Translations under genes and position numbers: made by a program
Notes under the pieces: generated by a model
The model's database searches: none
What the model was told of the DNA's origin: nothing
The model's input: only the letters and a program-made list of their open reading frames with translations
Shown: positions 1 to 7,642 of the stretch, one piece after another
Position numbering within the stretch: the stretch's first letter is position 1
Layout of the letters: the number at the start of each line of letters is the position of its first letter
Source: Bacillus massiliigorillae
Lineage (GTDB): Bacteria > Bacillota > Bacilli > Bacillales > DSM-1321
Assembly (NCBI RefSeq): GCF_000380245.2
Contig: NZ_HG428741.1
Coordinates: 2,173,347-2,237,346, forward strand
Direction: 5' to 3'
DNA length: 64,000 bases

Positions 1-1
1 A

Positions 2-289
2 ATTGAATCTGGTACCTTTAAGGGAACTAAAAATCATATCACGAAAAGGGGTTCCACCAGGCTTAGACATGCTCTATTTACAGCTGTCCGTTGTGCCATT
101 CGAGATGCACGTAAAACCCGAACGACAAAAGAACTCATCCCTCGAAATAAGAGATTACGTGAGTTTTACGATAGGAAACGTGAAGAAGGCAAACCTTATC
201 GAGTATCCATTATTGCCTGTGCTAACAAGCTTTTACATTGGATTTACGCTCTTTTAAAAAACAAAACAACATTCCATGATGTTGCTTGA
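2..289 (+). pseudogene. IS110-family transposase, C-terminal part
   Basis: The frame open from base 2 reads as the C-terminal Transposase_20 domain of IS110-family transposases. It has the GTFKGTKNHITKRGSTRLR motif, a YDRKREEGKPYRVSIIACANKLLHWIYALLK region and a stop after FHDVA. The gene enters from the left edge, so only about 95 codons are visible. Whether the rest is intact cannot be judged. The downstream segment to about 415 looks like the right end of the element, because the same end sequence recurs near 30295. A methionine-initiated reading in another frame over this stretch is a shadow. Confidence 0.85.
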
Positions 290-415
290 AATAAATTTTC
301 ACATATCTTCAAGGAACTTCCATAATAAAGGAAGCTTATTTGTCATGCCCTACTTTTTAGTATAACACTCTAGATTCTCATTATTTAGCTAAATGTTTGA
401 CAAACTATTAGCTGG

Positions 416-442
416 TTTAGTTTAAGTGTATTCCTTCACAAA
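416..442 (+). repeat. CT-repeat, right half only, at IS110 end
   Basis: Right part of the dispersed CT-repeat (TTTAGTTTAAGTG, then TTCACAA). Its left part is replaced by the right end of the IS110 element, ending TATTAGCTGG. It abuts the stop codon of the IclR remnant at 446. Confidence 0.7.
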
Positions 443-445
443 CTT

Positions 446-616
446 TTAATGAAGTCCTTTTGTGATATAGTGTTTTATTACTTCTTCCTCTTGATTAGCC
501 AAAATTACTTTTCCTGAGCTGGTAGCGTGAGGCGGATTCCTTCTTCCGATATGAGTCAAAATCTGTACAGGGTCACTTGTTAGTTCATTAAGAAAATCAA
601 TTCTTATTAATGAATC
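446..616 (-). pseudogene. IclR-family regulator, C-terminal remnant
   Basis: One minus-strand frame of about 56 codons reads DSLIRIDFLNELTSDPVQI, then THIGRRNPPHATSSGKVILA, then NQEEEVIKHYITKGLH and a stop. This matches the effector-binding domain of IclR-family regulators, in which a GRR-PLHATSSGKAILA motif followed by EEEV is typical. There is no start codon and no N-terminal helix-turn-helix domain. It is therefore a gene fragment. Its stop is directly next to a CT-repeat tail, as for the intact minus-strand genes here. Confidence 0.6.
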
Positions 617-642
617 GGGCTCTATTGCTTAAGAGTAAATCT

Positions 643-1092
643 TTACCCATTCTTCACATCAACCACTTTAAAACGCTCACAAACAAGGAGCATATCTTCT
701 GAAAATTCATGTCCGATTGCGTTTAGCTCATTTTTGAAGAACTTTTCATGAGCTTCCCACCAATATTTATATGTCTTATCTCCTTCACCTTCTGCAATAG
801 CGAACTCTTCAGTGACTTCATTCATAGGAGTTAGTGTAACCTCTACTGTCTTAATGATTGCTAAAGGTTTATCATCGCTGTTTAAAATAATGCTGTAATC
901 TTCCGTTGTTGGCAGTGGTTCATTCTCCAGTTCATAAAAAATATACCCTGAGCATGTTGCAGTTTTACTTCCATCTATCACCAATTGTGCGAGATAATCA
1001 GGTTCAGCTCCAAATTGCCATGCGCTAACAGACTGAGGTTGATTTTTATTCTTCCAATATTCATTCCAGTACTCCTGAGCCACCTGATTCAT
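643..1092 (-). CDS. ASCH domain protein
   Basis: 149 residues. ASCH domains are PUA-like folds thought to bind RNA or modified nucleosides; some members hydrolyse N4-acetylcytidine. The diagnostic G-x-K-x-x-T element is present as GSKTAT at about residue 42. It is followed by the strand pattern of the domain and a typical end, AEGEGDKTYKYWWEAHEKFF. The start ATG has a GGAGGAA site at good spacing. The length is normal for the stand-alone family. The gene is a single unit in the minus-strand cassette-like series. Its biological substrate is not known from the sequence. Confidence 0.85.
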   Translation of the reverse strand: MNQVAQEYWNEYWKNKNQPQSVSAWQFGAEPDYLAQLVIDGSKTATCSGYIFYELENEPLPTTEDYSIILNSDDKPLAIIKTVEVTLTPMNEVTEEFAIAEGEGDKTYKYWWEAHEKFFKNELNAIGHEFSEDMLLVCERFKVVDVKNG

Positions 1093-1204
1093 AGTATTCC
1101 TCCATATACGTCTTTTATTTTAGTAACATTCTATCAAAAATAACTTAAGTAATCTAAAATCTTAATCTATTACATAACCCAATTGTTGAAAGAGGGTCAT
1201 ACAG

Positions 1205-1300
1205 CACTCTTCAACTAAACTGCTCCGTTAGCGCTATAATAGAAATAAGACTGCATATTAGCAGCCTTAATCTTCAGCTCTAGCACCTGTTAGCTAAACA
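1205..1300 (-). repeat. CT-repeat copy with terminator hairpin
   Basis: Full copy: CTTCAACTAAACTGC left end, GTTAGCGC core, hairpin CTGC/GCAG, TCTTCAGCTCTAGCACC and a GTTAGCT core. It lies 3' of the DUF4275 gene. The hairpin plus A-run on the plus strand makes an intrinsic terminator for minus-strand transcription. Confidence 0.85.
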
Positions 1301-1308
1301 ACCTAATT

Positions 1309-1731
1309 TCATTTAACACTAAAGTATGGTCCACACCATCCAGCTTCGTGTGTTTGTATGTAAGTCCAGTTAAATCCTTTATCTACAATATCAATATCTT
1401 GTTCATTTATGAGGTCATCAGTATTAAACATAGAGGCATTCTCAAGAAAAAGAGCATAATCCGAATGTTGATAAAACACATAACAATTATTCTTTGTCTG
1501 ATTATTGAATGCGGCTTCAGCTTTTTCTTCCCCTAAACAATCCTTCTTCTCATAACTAAACAAGTGCCATAAATAGCCACCCGTATCAAATAGATAAATT
1601 GATTTCTTATCTTTATCACTTAAATGACTAGCAAAAATATTTCCCCATTGCTTTCGTAAATAAGGTCCCCAGTTTGGAATTTCAGTTATCTTTATTTTTT
1701 GGGTTTTAAGTCTGTCATATAGATCATTCAT
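1309..1731 (-). CDS. DUF4275 family protein
   Basis: 140 residues, full length for the family. DUF4275 signatures are visible: WGNIFASHLSDKDKKSIYL near the N-terminus, YLWHLFSYEKK, CYVFYQHSDYALFLENA in the middle, and the C-terminal block FNWTYIQTHEAGWCGPYF. The function of the family is unknown; no catalytic residues can be assigned. The start ATG is preceded by AGGAAGAG. It is a single-gene unit with a CT-repeat immediately after the stop. Confidence 0.8.
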   Translation of the reverse strand: MNDLYDRLKTQKIKITEIPNWGPYLRKQWGNIFASHLSDKDKKSIYLFDTGGYLWHLFSYEKKDCLGEEKAEAAFNNQTKNNCYVFYQHSDYALFLENASMFNTDDLINEQDIDIVDKGFNWTYIQTHEAGWCGPYFSVK

Positions 1732-1783
1732 TTTTCATTCTCTCTTCCTAAATAAAGTTAAATTAGCCATAATATACAAAAAC

Positions 1784-1876
1784 CCTTCTTCAACTAAACT
1801 GCTCCGTTAGCTGCATAAGAAAATGCCGTCTAAATGACAGCTCTGATTTTCTGCTATTGCACCTGTTAGCTGAATA
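1784..1876 (-). repeat. CT-repeat copy with terminator hairpin
   Basis: Full copy: CCTTCTTCAACTAAACTGC, GTTAGCTGCATAAG core, hairpin around CTAAATGACAG, TTCTGCTATTGCACC and a GTTAGCTGAATAA core. It lies at and inside the 3' end of the DUF3953 copy. Confidence 0.85.
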
Positions 1877-2101
1877 AAAACACCTTAATAGAAACAAAAA
1901 AACAAATACCGAAGCAATAATACCTATGTATCCCCAAAAGTTTTTTCGGTCTTTTTGAAGTTCTTCTAATCCCATTAATAACATAATAAATCCTAACAAC
2001 AAAAGTGTAGAAGAATTATAATCATACTTTTCAGTTATCAAGGCGTAAGCAGATAAACCTACAGTAATTATTGTTAGGATAATTCTTGAAGTTTTAAGCA
2101 T
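1790..2101 (-). pseudogene. DUF3953 (YczI-like) membrane protein, frameshifted copy
   Basis: The first 70 residues match the intact copy at 53908-54144: three predicted membrane segments around the motif GLEELQKDRKNFWGYIG typical of the YczI/DUF3953 family. One A fewer in a poly-A run near 1897 shifts the frame. The reading then ends in about 30 codons derived from the CT-repeat. The extension looks accidental. A basecalling error in the homopolymer is the other explanation. Confidence 0.7.
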
Positions 2102-2280
2102 ATTTTTCCTCCCATAATAAGTCCATACATGTCAAACCTCTTTGAGAAGCTATTTATTTTTTTCTAGACATTTAACCAATCTAATTATCCAATATAGTAC
2201 TATCCAAGGTAGAATGAACTTTGTAGCCCATTCAATTAGATTAGGTAACACTGAAGGTGCGTTTATCCCGATAAACGGGA
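1858..2280. repeat. Duplicated 0.42 kb segment, copy 1
   Basis: This stretch is nearly identical to 53897-54321. Both carry a DUF3953 gene and the start of a small membrane-protein gene on the minus strand. The copies differ by a few substitutions and by single-base changes in two homopolymer runs (7 versus 8 A near 1897; 7 versus 6 T near 2160). Similarity ends after the motif CCCGATAAACGG. Confidence 0.9.
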
Positions 2281-2332
2281 GAGTAAACCAGAGTGCAGCC
2301 AAAATTAAAATACCAATAATTAAATTCTTCAT
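2150..2332 (-). CDS. Small two-helix membrane protein
   Basis: 60 residues. A hydrophobic N-terminal helix (residues 3-22) is followed by FIGINAPSVLPNLIEW, a second hydrophobic segment around ILPWIVLYWIIRLV, and a short basic tail. The start ATG has an AAGGGGGATAAGG upstream sequence. No family name can be assigned. The same sequence occurs in the second copy near 54.2 kb, where the 5' part is replaced and the 3' end is frameshifted. This copy is probably the intact one. Confidence 0.6.
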   Translation of the reverse strand: MKNLIIGILILAALWFTLPFIGINAPSVLPNLIEWATKFILPWIVLYWIIRLVKCLEKNK

Positions 2333-2380
2333 CCTTATCCCCCTTTTTAAACAATATTACCATAAAAAAACATTTGTTTT

Positions 2381-2445
2381 CTTCATCTAACCTGCCCCGT
2401 TAGCTGCATAAGAAAGAGCCATCAAAGACTCTTTCTTTTTTATTC
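2381..2445 (-). repeat. CT-repeat copy, left half with strong hairpin
   Basis: Left end CTTCATCTAACCTGCCCCG and core GTTAGCTGCATAAG, then arms AAGAAAGAG and CTCTTTCTT followed by a T-run. The right half is missing. The hairpin could terminate transcription in both directions. Confidence 0.75.
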
Positions 2446-2514
2446 TCCTCATTGTATTAATTAATTGTAAAACTGAATAATTTTTTTGTTTAGTTTTAGT
2501 GAATGGCATAAAAG

Positions 2515-2806
2515 CTTACTGCACTATCATGCACTGTTAGTTGCATAAAATTTAGTATACGAAATTCAACACAATGCCAAGAATGATTAAAACTTTATGA
2601 ATTAACGTCAAAAAGAACACCGAAAACAACTATTTAATCGATGCTCTTTTTCTTATTCTATTGAGTGTGTTAAAGTCGTAGTAAACTAACCTGCTAATTG
2701 CACTATCAAATATGCTTATATTTGCGTTTTTGCACATCAAAACAGAACCCGTTAAAATGACAACTCTGATCTTCTGCTAATGCATCCGTTAGTTGAACAA
2801 GAAGTA
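2515..2806. repeat. Cluster of degenerate CT-repeat pieces
   Basis: Three partial pieces lie here: TGCACTGTTAGTTGCATAA near 2531, AAACTAACCTGCTAATTGC near 2684, and a longer right half from 2727 with TCTTCTGCTAATGCATCCG and a GTTAGTTGAACAAG end. The last runs into the 3' end of the DUF5316 gene. No other coding content was seen between 2333 and 2788. Confidence 0.6.
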
Positions 2807-3079
2807 AATCAAGAACGTAATAATAAGATTTGGTATTGCAATCAAAGCTGTACGAAAAGTAACACTATTTCGTTTACGCCTATCTTCATCTGATTCTGTT
2901 GCAAAATTAGCTCTCATTCGGTCCCCACTTACCATTGAACCTGAATAAACTATTGATATTCCAATAAAAAATAAACCAATACCACCAGAAATAAAGTAAG
3001 CCTTATCGATTCCCCACATAACCAAAGATCCTAAGACACCTATTACAGATAGAAGAATTCCAATTAAAAAATACCTCAA
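2789..3079 (-). CDS. DUF5316 family membrane protein
   Basis: 96 residues with three predicted membrane helices (about 3-22, 28-46, 74-95). The central motif SGSMVSGDRMRANFATESDE, followed by DRRKRN, is characteristic of DUF5316 proteins of Bacillales. Function is unknown. The start is TTG with AAGGAGGG about nine bases upstream. The last codons lie in CT-repeat sequence. The protein has no export signal beyond its own helices and is expected in the cytoplasmic membrane. Confidence 0.75.
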   Translation of the reverse strand: MRYFLIGILLSVIGVLGSLVMWGIDKAYFISGGIGLFFIGISIVYSGSMVSGDRMRANFATESDEDRRKRNSVTFRTALIAIPNLIITFLIYFLFN

Positions 3080-3129
3080 GTTTATTCCCTCCTTGATTTA
3101 TAATACGTCTAAGTATCACATATGTTTCA

Positions 3130-3226
3130 ATTACTGCACCGTAGCTGTACAACAAAAAAGACTGCCTATTAGCAGCCTTCACCTTCAGCTCTAGCACCCG
3201 TTTGTTTAAGTGAATTTATTCACATA
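3130..3226 (-). repeat. CT-repeat copy
   Basis: Nearly full copy: TACTGCACC, GTAGCTGTACAAC, hairpin CTGC-CTATTA-GCAG, CTTCAGCTCTAGCACC, GTTTGTTTAAGTG and TTCACA. It lies between the DUF5316 promoter region and the divergent secreted-protein gene, with no minus-strand gene intact directly above it. Confidence 0.8.
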
Positions 3227-3273
3227 ATAAGTTGCGATAATAGGAACAATTGAATTATAAGGAGGCACTCTTA

Positions 3274-3684
3274 ATGAAAAAAATAACTTCCCTGATTCTT
3301 CTTGTAGTAACACTAATCACTTTTAATATTCAATTTGTATTTGCTCAATCTCCAATTGAAGAGAAGCCTTGGAGTAAGTACCCTGATAATTCTCAACGGG
3401 AATTTTTAGATGTTAACTCATTTTATACATCGATTGATAAAAATCAGTATGAAGAATATAAAAATGCAAAATTAAATATTCGAGAAACAGTATATTTTAA
3501 AGACATCAATAAAATATTATCTAAAGCTGATAAATATGGTAAGACGAGAACTAACGGAAATGGTTTTCATCCTAAAAGACAAGTGTATGTATTTGTAACA
3601 GTCTCTGCTGATGGTAAGCAAATGAAAAAAGCTGTTTTTGATGCCGAAACACAAAGACTTATTTCAGCAAGTTGGGACCACTAA
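3274..3684 (+). CDS. Secreted hypothetical protein
   Basis: 136 residues from the ATG that follows ATAAGGAGGCAC at ideal spacing. Residues 1-25 form a Sec signal peptide (two lysines, a hydrophobic core, cleavage probably after FVFA-Q). The mature part is a small basic domain with the motifs KPWSKYPDNSQREFLDVNSF and KRQVYVFVTVSADGKQMKKA. I do not recognise the family. The protein is likely released or kept in the wall zone. It is one of the few plus-strand genes and has its own terminator. Confidence 0.7.
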   Translation: MKKITSLILLVVTLITFNIQFVFAQSPIEEKPWSKYPDNSQREFLDVNSFYTSIDKNQYEEYKNAKLNIRETVYFKDINKILSKADKYGKTRTNGNGFHPKRQVYVFVTVSADGKQMKKAVFDAETQRLISASWDH

Positions 3685-3686
3685 TA

Positions 3687-3728
3687 AAAAAGATAACTCC
3701 AAAAATATTGGGGTTGTCTTTTTTTATG
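3687..3728 (+). terminator. Rho-independent terminator of the secreted protein gene
   Basis: Arms AAAAAAGATAACTCCAA and TTGGGGTTGTCTTTTTTT form a hairpin directly after the stop codon, with a T-run on the plus strand. Confidence 0.85.
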
Positions 3729-3750
3729 TAATTCAACTAAATAAGTAATT

Positions 3751-3845
3751 TCCTATTGAGCTAAACTGCCTCGTTAGCTGCATAAGAAAAAGCCGTCTAA
3801 ATGACAGCTCTGTTCTTATCTTATTGCACCTTGTGGTTGGACAAG
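3751..3845 (-). repeat. CT-repeat copy with terminator hairpin
   Basis: TCCTATTGAGCTAAACTGC left end, GTTAGCTGCATAAG core, CTAAATGACAGC hairpin and a divergent right core TTGTGGTTGGACAAG. It lies just 3' of the nonsense gene at 3859. Confidence 0.85.
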
Positions 3846-3858
3846 AATCCTCGTATTT

Positions 3859-4306
3859 TTAAATTTCATCTAGCTTCTCATCAAGAGCCCAAGGAATTTC
3901 AGCCTCGAAATCTAATTGAAGGACTAGATTAGGAAAACCTTCTGGAACAAACTCTAATTCCTCTGAAAACCCAAATATGAAATTCTTTATTTCGGTAGTA
4001 TTATTTTCATTCCAGTTGGATTATGTACTCAATTCTCCTTCTAAAACTTTACCCACCAAATGGTAATTACCTATGTATAATTTTGTTATAGCTTCTTCGG
4101 TTGGAAATGGAGAAAGATATGCTGGCATAGTTGGATTAATTCCTAAATCGCTGAATAGATTTACTACGGAAGTATCTAACTGCTTACAAGCCACCACAAA
4201 ATTTTTGCAGTCTAGACAGCTACAAACATCTATTCCTATCTTATAAAACTCTCGTGTCTTATCAATATCAATTTCTAATAACCATTTTGCTATTCTAATC
4301 TGTTAT
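3859..4306 (-). pseudogene. Hypothetical protein gene with in-frame stop and no start
   Basis: A single minus-strand frame reads IAKWLLEIDIDKTREFYKIG, then DVCSCLDCKNFVVACKQLDT, a stop (TAA at 4021-4023) after EGELST, and continues in frame with SNWNENNTTEIKNFIFGF to a final stop after WALDEKLDEI. Without the internal stop it would be about 148 residues. The 5' side runs into a stop with no start codon, so the gene is also truncated. Four cysteines in CSCLDCK-NFVVAC hint at a metal site. The family is not recognised. Confidence 0.6.
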
Positions 4307-4371
4307 AGCATTACGAACCTACTCCCTGTTATGTCTCTCTAATACTATTAATACTATTACATTTTATCATT

Positions 4372-4431
4372 TCCTTCTTGAGCTAACCTGCCCCGATAGT
4401 TGCATAACGAAAAAAGACTGCTTATTAGAAT
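4372..4431 (-). repeat. CT-repeat copy, left half
   Basis: TCCTTCTTGAGCTAACCTG, then CCCCGATAGTTGCATAACG and AAAAAAGACTGCTTATTAG. It breaks off inside the hairpin. It is 3' of the LysR gene. Confidence 0.8.
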
Positions 4432-4440
4432 TCTAATGAA

Positions 4441-5376
4441 TTATTTAAGTGATTCAACCTTATTTTTTTCTTTTATTCTAGTCTTACTTGTTTTAAAGGT
4501 TTCGTGAACCAACTCTATAAAAGCTTTCAGCGGGGGACTCATCCATTTATCTTTATGCCATGCAATCTGTGTGTAAACAGGTGACAAGTTGTTTTCCCAT
4601 GCTAATTCCTTCATTTTTCCCAATCTAATTTCTGACTCGACTGCCATTTCCGGTAATACAGCTATTCCCAGTCCAGCAATAACACATTGTTTTATGGCCT
4701 CTATACTACCAAATTCAAATTTATTTAATGGGAATATCTCTGCTGAGCGAAAAGAGTCTTCTAATAAAGTGCGGTAGGAGCATCCTGCTTCAGTAAGTAA
4801 AAAAGTTTCATATTCAAGATCTTTTGAAGAAACTTCCGATTTTGCAAATAAACGATGATTTGGAACAGCTACCATTTTGATTTTTTCTTGTATAAGAGCC
4901 TCTATTCTTAATACATCTCCAGCTTTCAATGTATCCATAATGAAGGCAAAATCAAGCGAACCATCCATTAACTGCTTCCGAGCCAATTCGTTAGAATGTG
5001 CCGGTTTAAATATGACCTTCACGTTAGGATATTGTTTCTTGAATTCCATAAGTATTTTTGGAAGTCGATAAGTGCACTGACTTTCTTGTGCTCCAATTGT
5101 AAGCGTTCCTGAAAAATCTTCATCTCCACCTACTGCCATCATCGCCTCTTCATATAGCTTAATCATTTTATTTGCATATAATTTAAACTTTCGCCCGGCT
5201 TCCGTCAAAATTACACGCTTCCCTAGGCGCTCAAATAATGTTGTTCCAAGTTCAGCTTCAAGCGACTTCATTTGGGCTGTTACGCTTGATTGAGCAAAGT
5301 TCAACAGTCTTGCTGTCTGAGTAAAGTTCAGAGTTTCAGCAGCTATCTTAAAGGTAATTAGTTGTTTGATTTCCAA
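4441..5376 (-). CDS. LysR-family transcriptional regulator (YwqM-like)
   Basis: About 311 residues from the TTG preceded by AAAGGTGAG. An upstream ATG at 5421 has no such site. The N-terminal winged helix-turn-helix is clear: KQLITFKIAAETLNFTQTAR, then LLNFAQSSVTAQMKSLEAEL. The LysR substrate-binding domain (about residues 85-295) follows, with a GSIEAIKQCVIAGLGIAVLP block. It is divergent from a flavin reductase gene 131 bp away, the arrangement of ywqM and ywqN in Bacillus subtilis. It probably controls that gene. A LysR-type T-N11-A motif lies in the shared promoter region. Confidence 0.85.
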   Translation of the reverse strand: MEIKQLITFKIAAETLNFTQTARLLNFAQSSVTAQMKSLEAELGTTLFERLGKRVILTEAGRKFKLYANKMIKLYEEAMMAVGGDEDFSGTLTIGAQESQCTYRLPKILMEFKKQYPNVKVIFKPAHSNELARKQLMDGSLDFAFIMDTLKAGDVLRIEALIQEKIKMVAVPNHRLFAKSEVSSKDLEYETFLLTEAGCSYRTLLEDSFRSAEIFPLNKFEFGSIEAIKQCVIAGLGIAVLPEMAVESEIRLGKMKELAWENNLSPVYTQIAWHKDKWMSPPLKAFIELVHETFKTSKTRIKEKNKVESLK

Positions 5377-5406
5377 TTCTCTCACCTTTCCTAAATCGCA
5401 TTTTTC

Positions 5407-5507
5407 GATTGATTTAATCAAAATAATCTGTTTTATTGTTTTTTGATTGAATTATATAATATAAATTATAGAAATTACAAATTATCGATAAATTGGAGGA
5501 ATTAATT
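5407..5507. promoter_or_regulatory. Divergent lysR / flavin reductase promoter region
   Basis: About 130 bp separate the two divergent starts. Near 5410 there is an inverted repeat TTGATTTAATCAA of the form expected for a LysR-type operator. The rest is AT-rich, with several TATAAT-like boxes around 5452-5470. This is inference from position and symmetry. Confidence 0.4.
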
Positions 5508-6050
5508 ATGAGCATTGCAGTTCTTTACGGTGGAAGCCGTCCTAATGGCAATACTGAGATCTTAACGAAGAAGGCCATCCAAGGATTAGTCGTGGAAGAA
5601 ATATATCTGAAGGATTATTTGATTGAACCTATAATCGATAAACGTCATGCAGAGGAAGGGTTTCCAGAAATCAATGACGATTATGATTCAATTATTGATC
5701 GCATTCTTCAACATGATATTCTGATTTTTTCTACTCCAATTTATTGGTATAGCATGACAGGAATAATGAAGAACTTTATTGATCGTTGGTCACAGACATT
5801 GAGAGATACAAAGTATCCTGATTTTAAAAAGCAAATGTCTCAAAAAAGGGCATATGTAATCGCGGTGGGTGGAGATGAGCCATACATGAAAGGTTTACCA
5901 TTGATTCAGCAGTTCCAACATATTTTTGATTTTATAGGGATAAATTTTAACGGATATATTATTGGTGAAGGAAACAAACCTAATGAGATTGTTAAAGATA
6001 TGAAGGCGTTATATGCGGCCAATCAACTTCTGGAAAAATTAAAACAATAA
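5508..6050 (+). CDS. ywqN: NAD(P)H-dependent FMN reductase (YwqN-like)
   Basis: 180 residues from the ATG behind TTGGAGGAATTAATT; a longer reading would start inside the ribosome site. It is flavodoxin-like: the phosphate-binding loop GGSRPNGNTE lies at residues 8-17, and FSTPIYWYSMTGIMKNFIDR, the flavin-contact motif of this family, is near residue 80. It is expected to transfer electrons from NAD(P)H through FMN to quinones, azo compounds or similar acceptors in the cytoplasm. The divergent LysR gene is its likely regulator, as in the B. subtilis ywqN/ywqM pair. The symbol is by similarity of sequence and context. Confidence 0.8.
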   Translation: MSIAVLYGGSRPNGNTEILTKKAIQGLVVEEIYLKDYLIEPIIDKRHAEEGFPEINDDYDSIIDRILQHDILIFSTPIYWYSMTGIMKNFIDRWSQTLRDTKYPDFKKQMSQKRAYVIAVGGDEPYMKGLPLIQQFQHIFDFIGINFNGYIIGEGNKPNEIVKDMKALYAANQLLEKLKQ

Positions 6051-6059
6051 ATCAAATCT

Positions 6060-6162
6060 GGAAAGGATATAAGGAGAATTGGAGTAAATGTATCATCAGG
6101 GCTTAATTTACTCCAAACCTCCAACACCGTTTTAGTGAGATTCTTAGTTATCCTTTTTATAC
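6060..6162 (+). other. Structured region after the flavin reductase gene
   Basis: Nested inverted repeats: an outer pair AAAGGATA and TATCCTTT, and an inner hairpin TTGGAGTAAAT ... AATTTACTCCAA. The last arm is followed by TTTTATAC. It probably acts as terminator of the plus-strand gene; a multi-branched RNA is possible. Confidence 0.45.
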
Positions 6163-6305
6163 TAGGAATCCTATATTATAAATGATTAATGATGGTTACT
6201 AAAAAGACACTTTTTGCATCTGTATATCGTTGTATAACTGTTTTTTTATGATTCTCTACCTATGTTCATAAAATTCTCTACTCATTTAGAGAAATTATTG
6301 GTTAT

Positions 6306-6411
6306 TTCTTATAGAGCTAACCTGCCCGTTAGCAGCATAAAAAAGCCGTCTAAATGACAGCTCTGTTCTTCTACTTTTGCATCCGTTAGTTTAAGTGAAT
6401 TCGTTCACAAA
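6306..6411 (-). repeat. CT-repeat copy, right end encodes a stop
   Basis: Full copy: TATAGAGCTAACCTGCCCG, GTTAGCAGCATAA, CTAAATGACAGC hairpin, TTCTACTTTTGCATCCG, GTTAGTTTAAGTG and TTCACAA. The last codons of the gene at 6391 (VNEFT, stop) are read from its right end. Confidence 0.85.
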
Positions 6412-6635
6412 ATCATATTTTTTTAGCTCTGATTTATTAAAACAAGATAATATTTTTAAACAATATTCTTCTTCATCATCACACGAAATGCTATTAATAT
6501 CTTCTATCGTAACATATGCTTCATCATCAATTTCCCCAAATTCAGTAATCCCTGTAATAATAAGTTTCTTCTTCAATTTTCGATAAAGCCTCGTACATCA
6601 TCGCAATCACTATCATAAAGTCTAACAGTAATTAC
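6391..6635 (-). pseudogene. Small acidic protein gene, frameshifted
   Basis: One frame reads VITVRLYDSDCDDVRGFIEN and stops. The overlapping next frame reads KKKLIITGITEFGEIDDEAY, then VTIEDINSISCDDEEEYCLK, to a stop in the CT-repeat. Joined by a one-base change they give one acidic protein of about 80 residues. No start codon precedes the first part, which begins right after the stop of the gene at 6640. A TTG at 6576 could start the second part but lacks a ribosome site. The family is not recognised. Confidence 0.5.
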
Positions 6636-6639
6636 AAAA

Positions 6640-6831
6640 TTATTTTTTTTGAGCAAAATCAAGAAAATTCAATAGTAAATCTTCATTTTCTATATTTAAT
6701 TCCATATGTTCTGTTTCTTTTATATTATATAGTTTTTCAATTAATCTTTTATGCAGTTCATTAATAATTGTACCAGAGGATAATGACAGAAGTGATGTAA
6801 GATCCAATTCACTCAGTATTTGATGATTCAT
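6640..6831 (-). CDS. Small hypothetical protein
   Basis: 63 residues, leucine-rich and helical, without membrane segments: MNHQILSELDLTSLLSLSSG, then TIINELHKRLIEKLYNIKET. The start has a very good ribosome site, TAAGGAGGTTTATGT. Its promoter lies in the palindrome-rich interval shared with the divergent DUF3238 gene, so it may be co-regulated with it or encode a small partner. No helix-turn-helix or metal site is visible and no family can be named. Confidence 0.55.
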   Translation of the reverse strand: MNHQILSELDLTSLLSLSSGTIINELHKRLIEKLYNIKETEHMELNIENEDLLLNFLDFAQKK

Positions 6832-6851
6832 ACATAAACCTCCTTACATAA

Positions 6852-6926
6852 AGTCAATTAGGTTGACTATAATGCGAATCCCATTGTACTATTCACGTTA
6901 TAGTCAACTTAGTTGACTATAACGTG
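6852..6926. promoter_or_regulatory. Two operator-like palindromes between divergent genes
   Basis: A 33-bp perfect palindrome spans 6894-6926, with arms CACGTTATAGTCAACT and AGTTGACTATAACGTG around one T. A weaker site (AGTCAA, 5 bp, TTGACT) lies at 6852-6868. Both contain TTGACT, which can serve as a -35 box. The pattern fits binding of a dimeric repressor of MarR or TetR type; no such gene is adjacent. Confidence 0.6.
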
Positions 6927-6982
6927 TTTATGAAAGCAATAGAATTCGTTAATACAAAAATTAATAAATTATGGGGGTTATC

Positions 6983-7567
6983 ATGGCTAACATCGTTAAA
7001 ATTAGAGCAAGTGTATTTATTCCAATGTCTTGGACTGAACCTAAGAAGGATATCCAAACAGGAAAAACAATCCAATTCGAAGGGGACTCACGTGAATTTA
7101 CACCATATACTGTAAACACTATGCGTTCCAGAGTTGAACAAGAAGTGGTAGTAGATTTTTACAAGAAAGAAATTTTCTCTTATGCGAACACTGGTATAAC
7201 AACAGAAAGAGTTACAAATCCAGATGGTTCAGTTAATCAAAGAACAGGGAAAGCTAGTACAGAAGGTATTTTGTGCACAAATACTATATGGAGTTCTGAT
7301 GATGTTAAATTTCAAATGAGTGCAAGTGCTAGCAACCCATTAAATGTATATGCACCTCCTGTTGACTACTTATTAACTGTACAGGTAAACAAAGATGGTA
7401 GTATCGATATTCAAGGAGCACATGATGGATTCCCTTGTTTTGAATTTTATAAGCAAGTAAATTTTGAACCGTTTGAACAAATTTATACGCATGATTTCAG
7501 AAACACTGGTGATACTCCTGAAGCTCTAGCTGGAGAAATGGAGTATAGTTTTAATAAGATTTTATAA
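6983..7567 (+). CDS. DUF3238 family protein
   Basis: 194 residues from the second ATG, which is behind TGGGGG; an ATG twelve bases upstream is in frame and lacks a better site. The whole length matches DUF3238 proteins of Bacillales: VKIRASVFIPMSWTEP, FEGDSREFTPYTVNTMRSRV, MSASASNPL, and HDGFPCFEFYKQVNF near the end. There is no signal peptide. Function is unknown. It is a monocistronic plus-strand gene under the palindromic promoter region, so it is probably inducible. Confidence 0.8.
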   Translation: MANIVKIRASVFIPMSWTEPKKDIQTGKTIQFEGDSREFTPYTVNTMRSRVEQEVVVDFYKKEIFSYANTGITTERVTNPDGSVNQRTGKASTEGILCTNTIWSSDDVKFQMSASASNPLNVYAPPVDYLLTVQVNKDGSIDIQGAHDGFPCFEFYKQVNFEPFEQIYTHDFRNTGDTPEALAGEMEYSFNKIL

Positions 7568-7642
7568 AATAGGTAAACCCACGTTATGAAAATATAGACA
7601 GGAAACGCAATAAGTTTCATTCCGCTATGGATCAGGACACTT

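Noticed and set aside
3..257. 84-codon frame starting near base 3
   Set aside because: It is an out-of-frame shadow of the IS110 transposase C-terminus, which reads in the frame from base 2 with clear family motifs.
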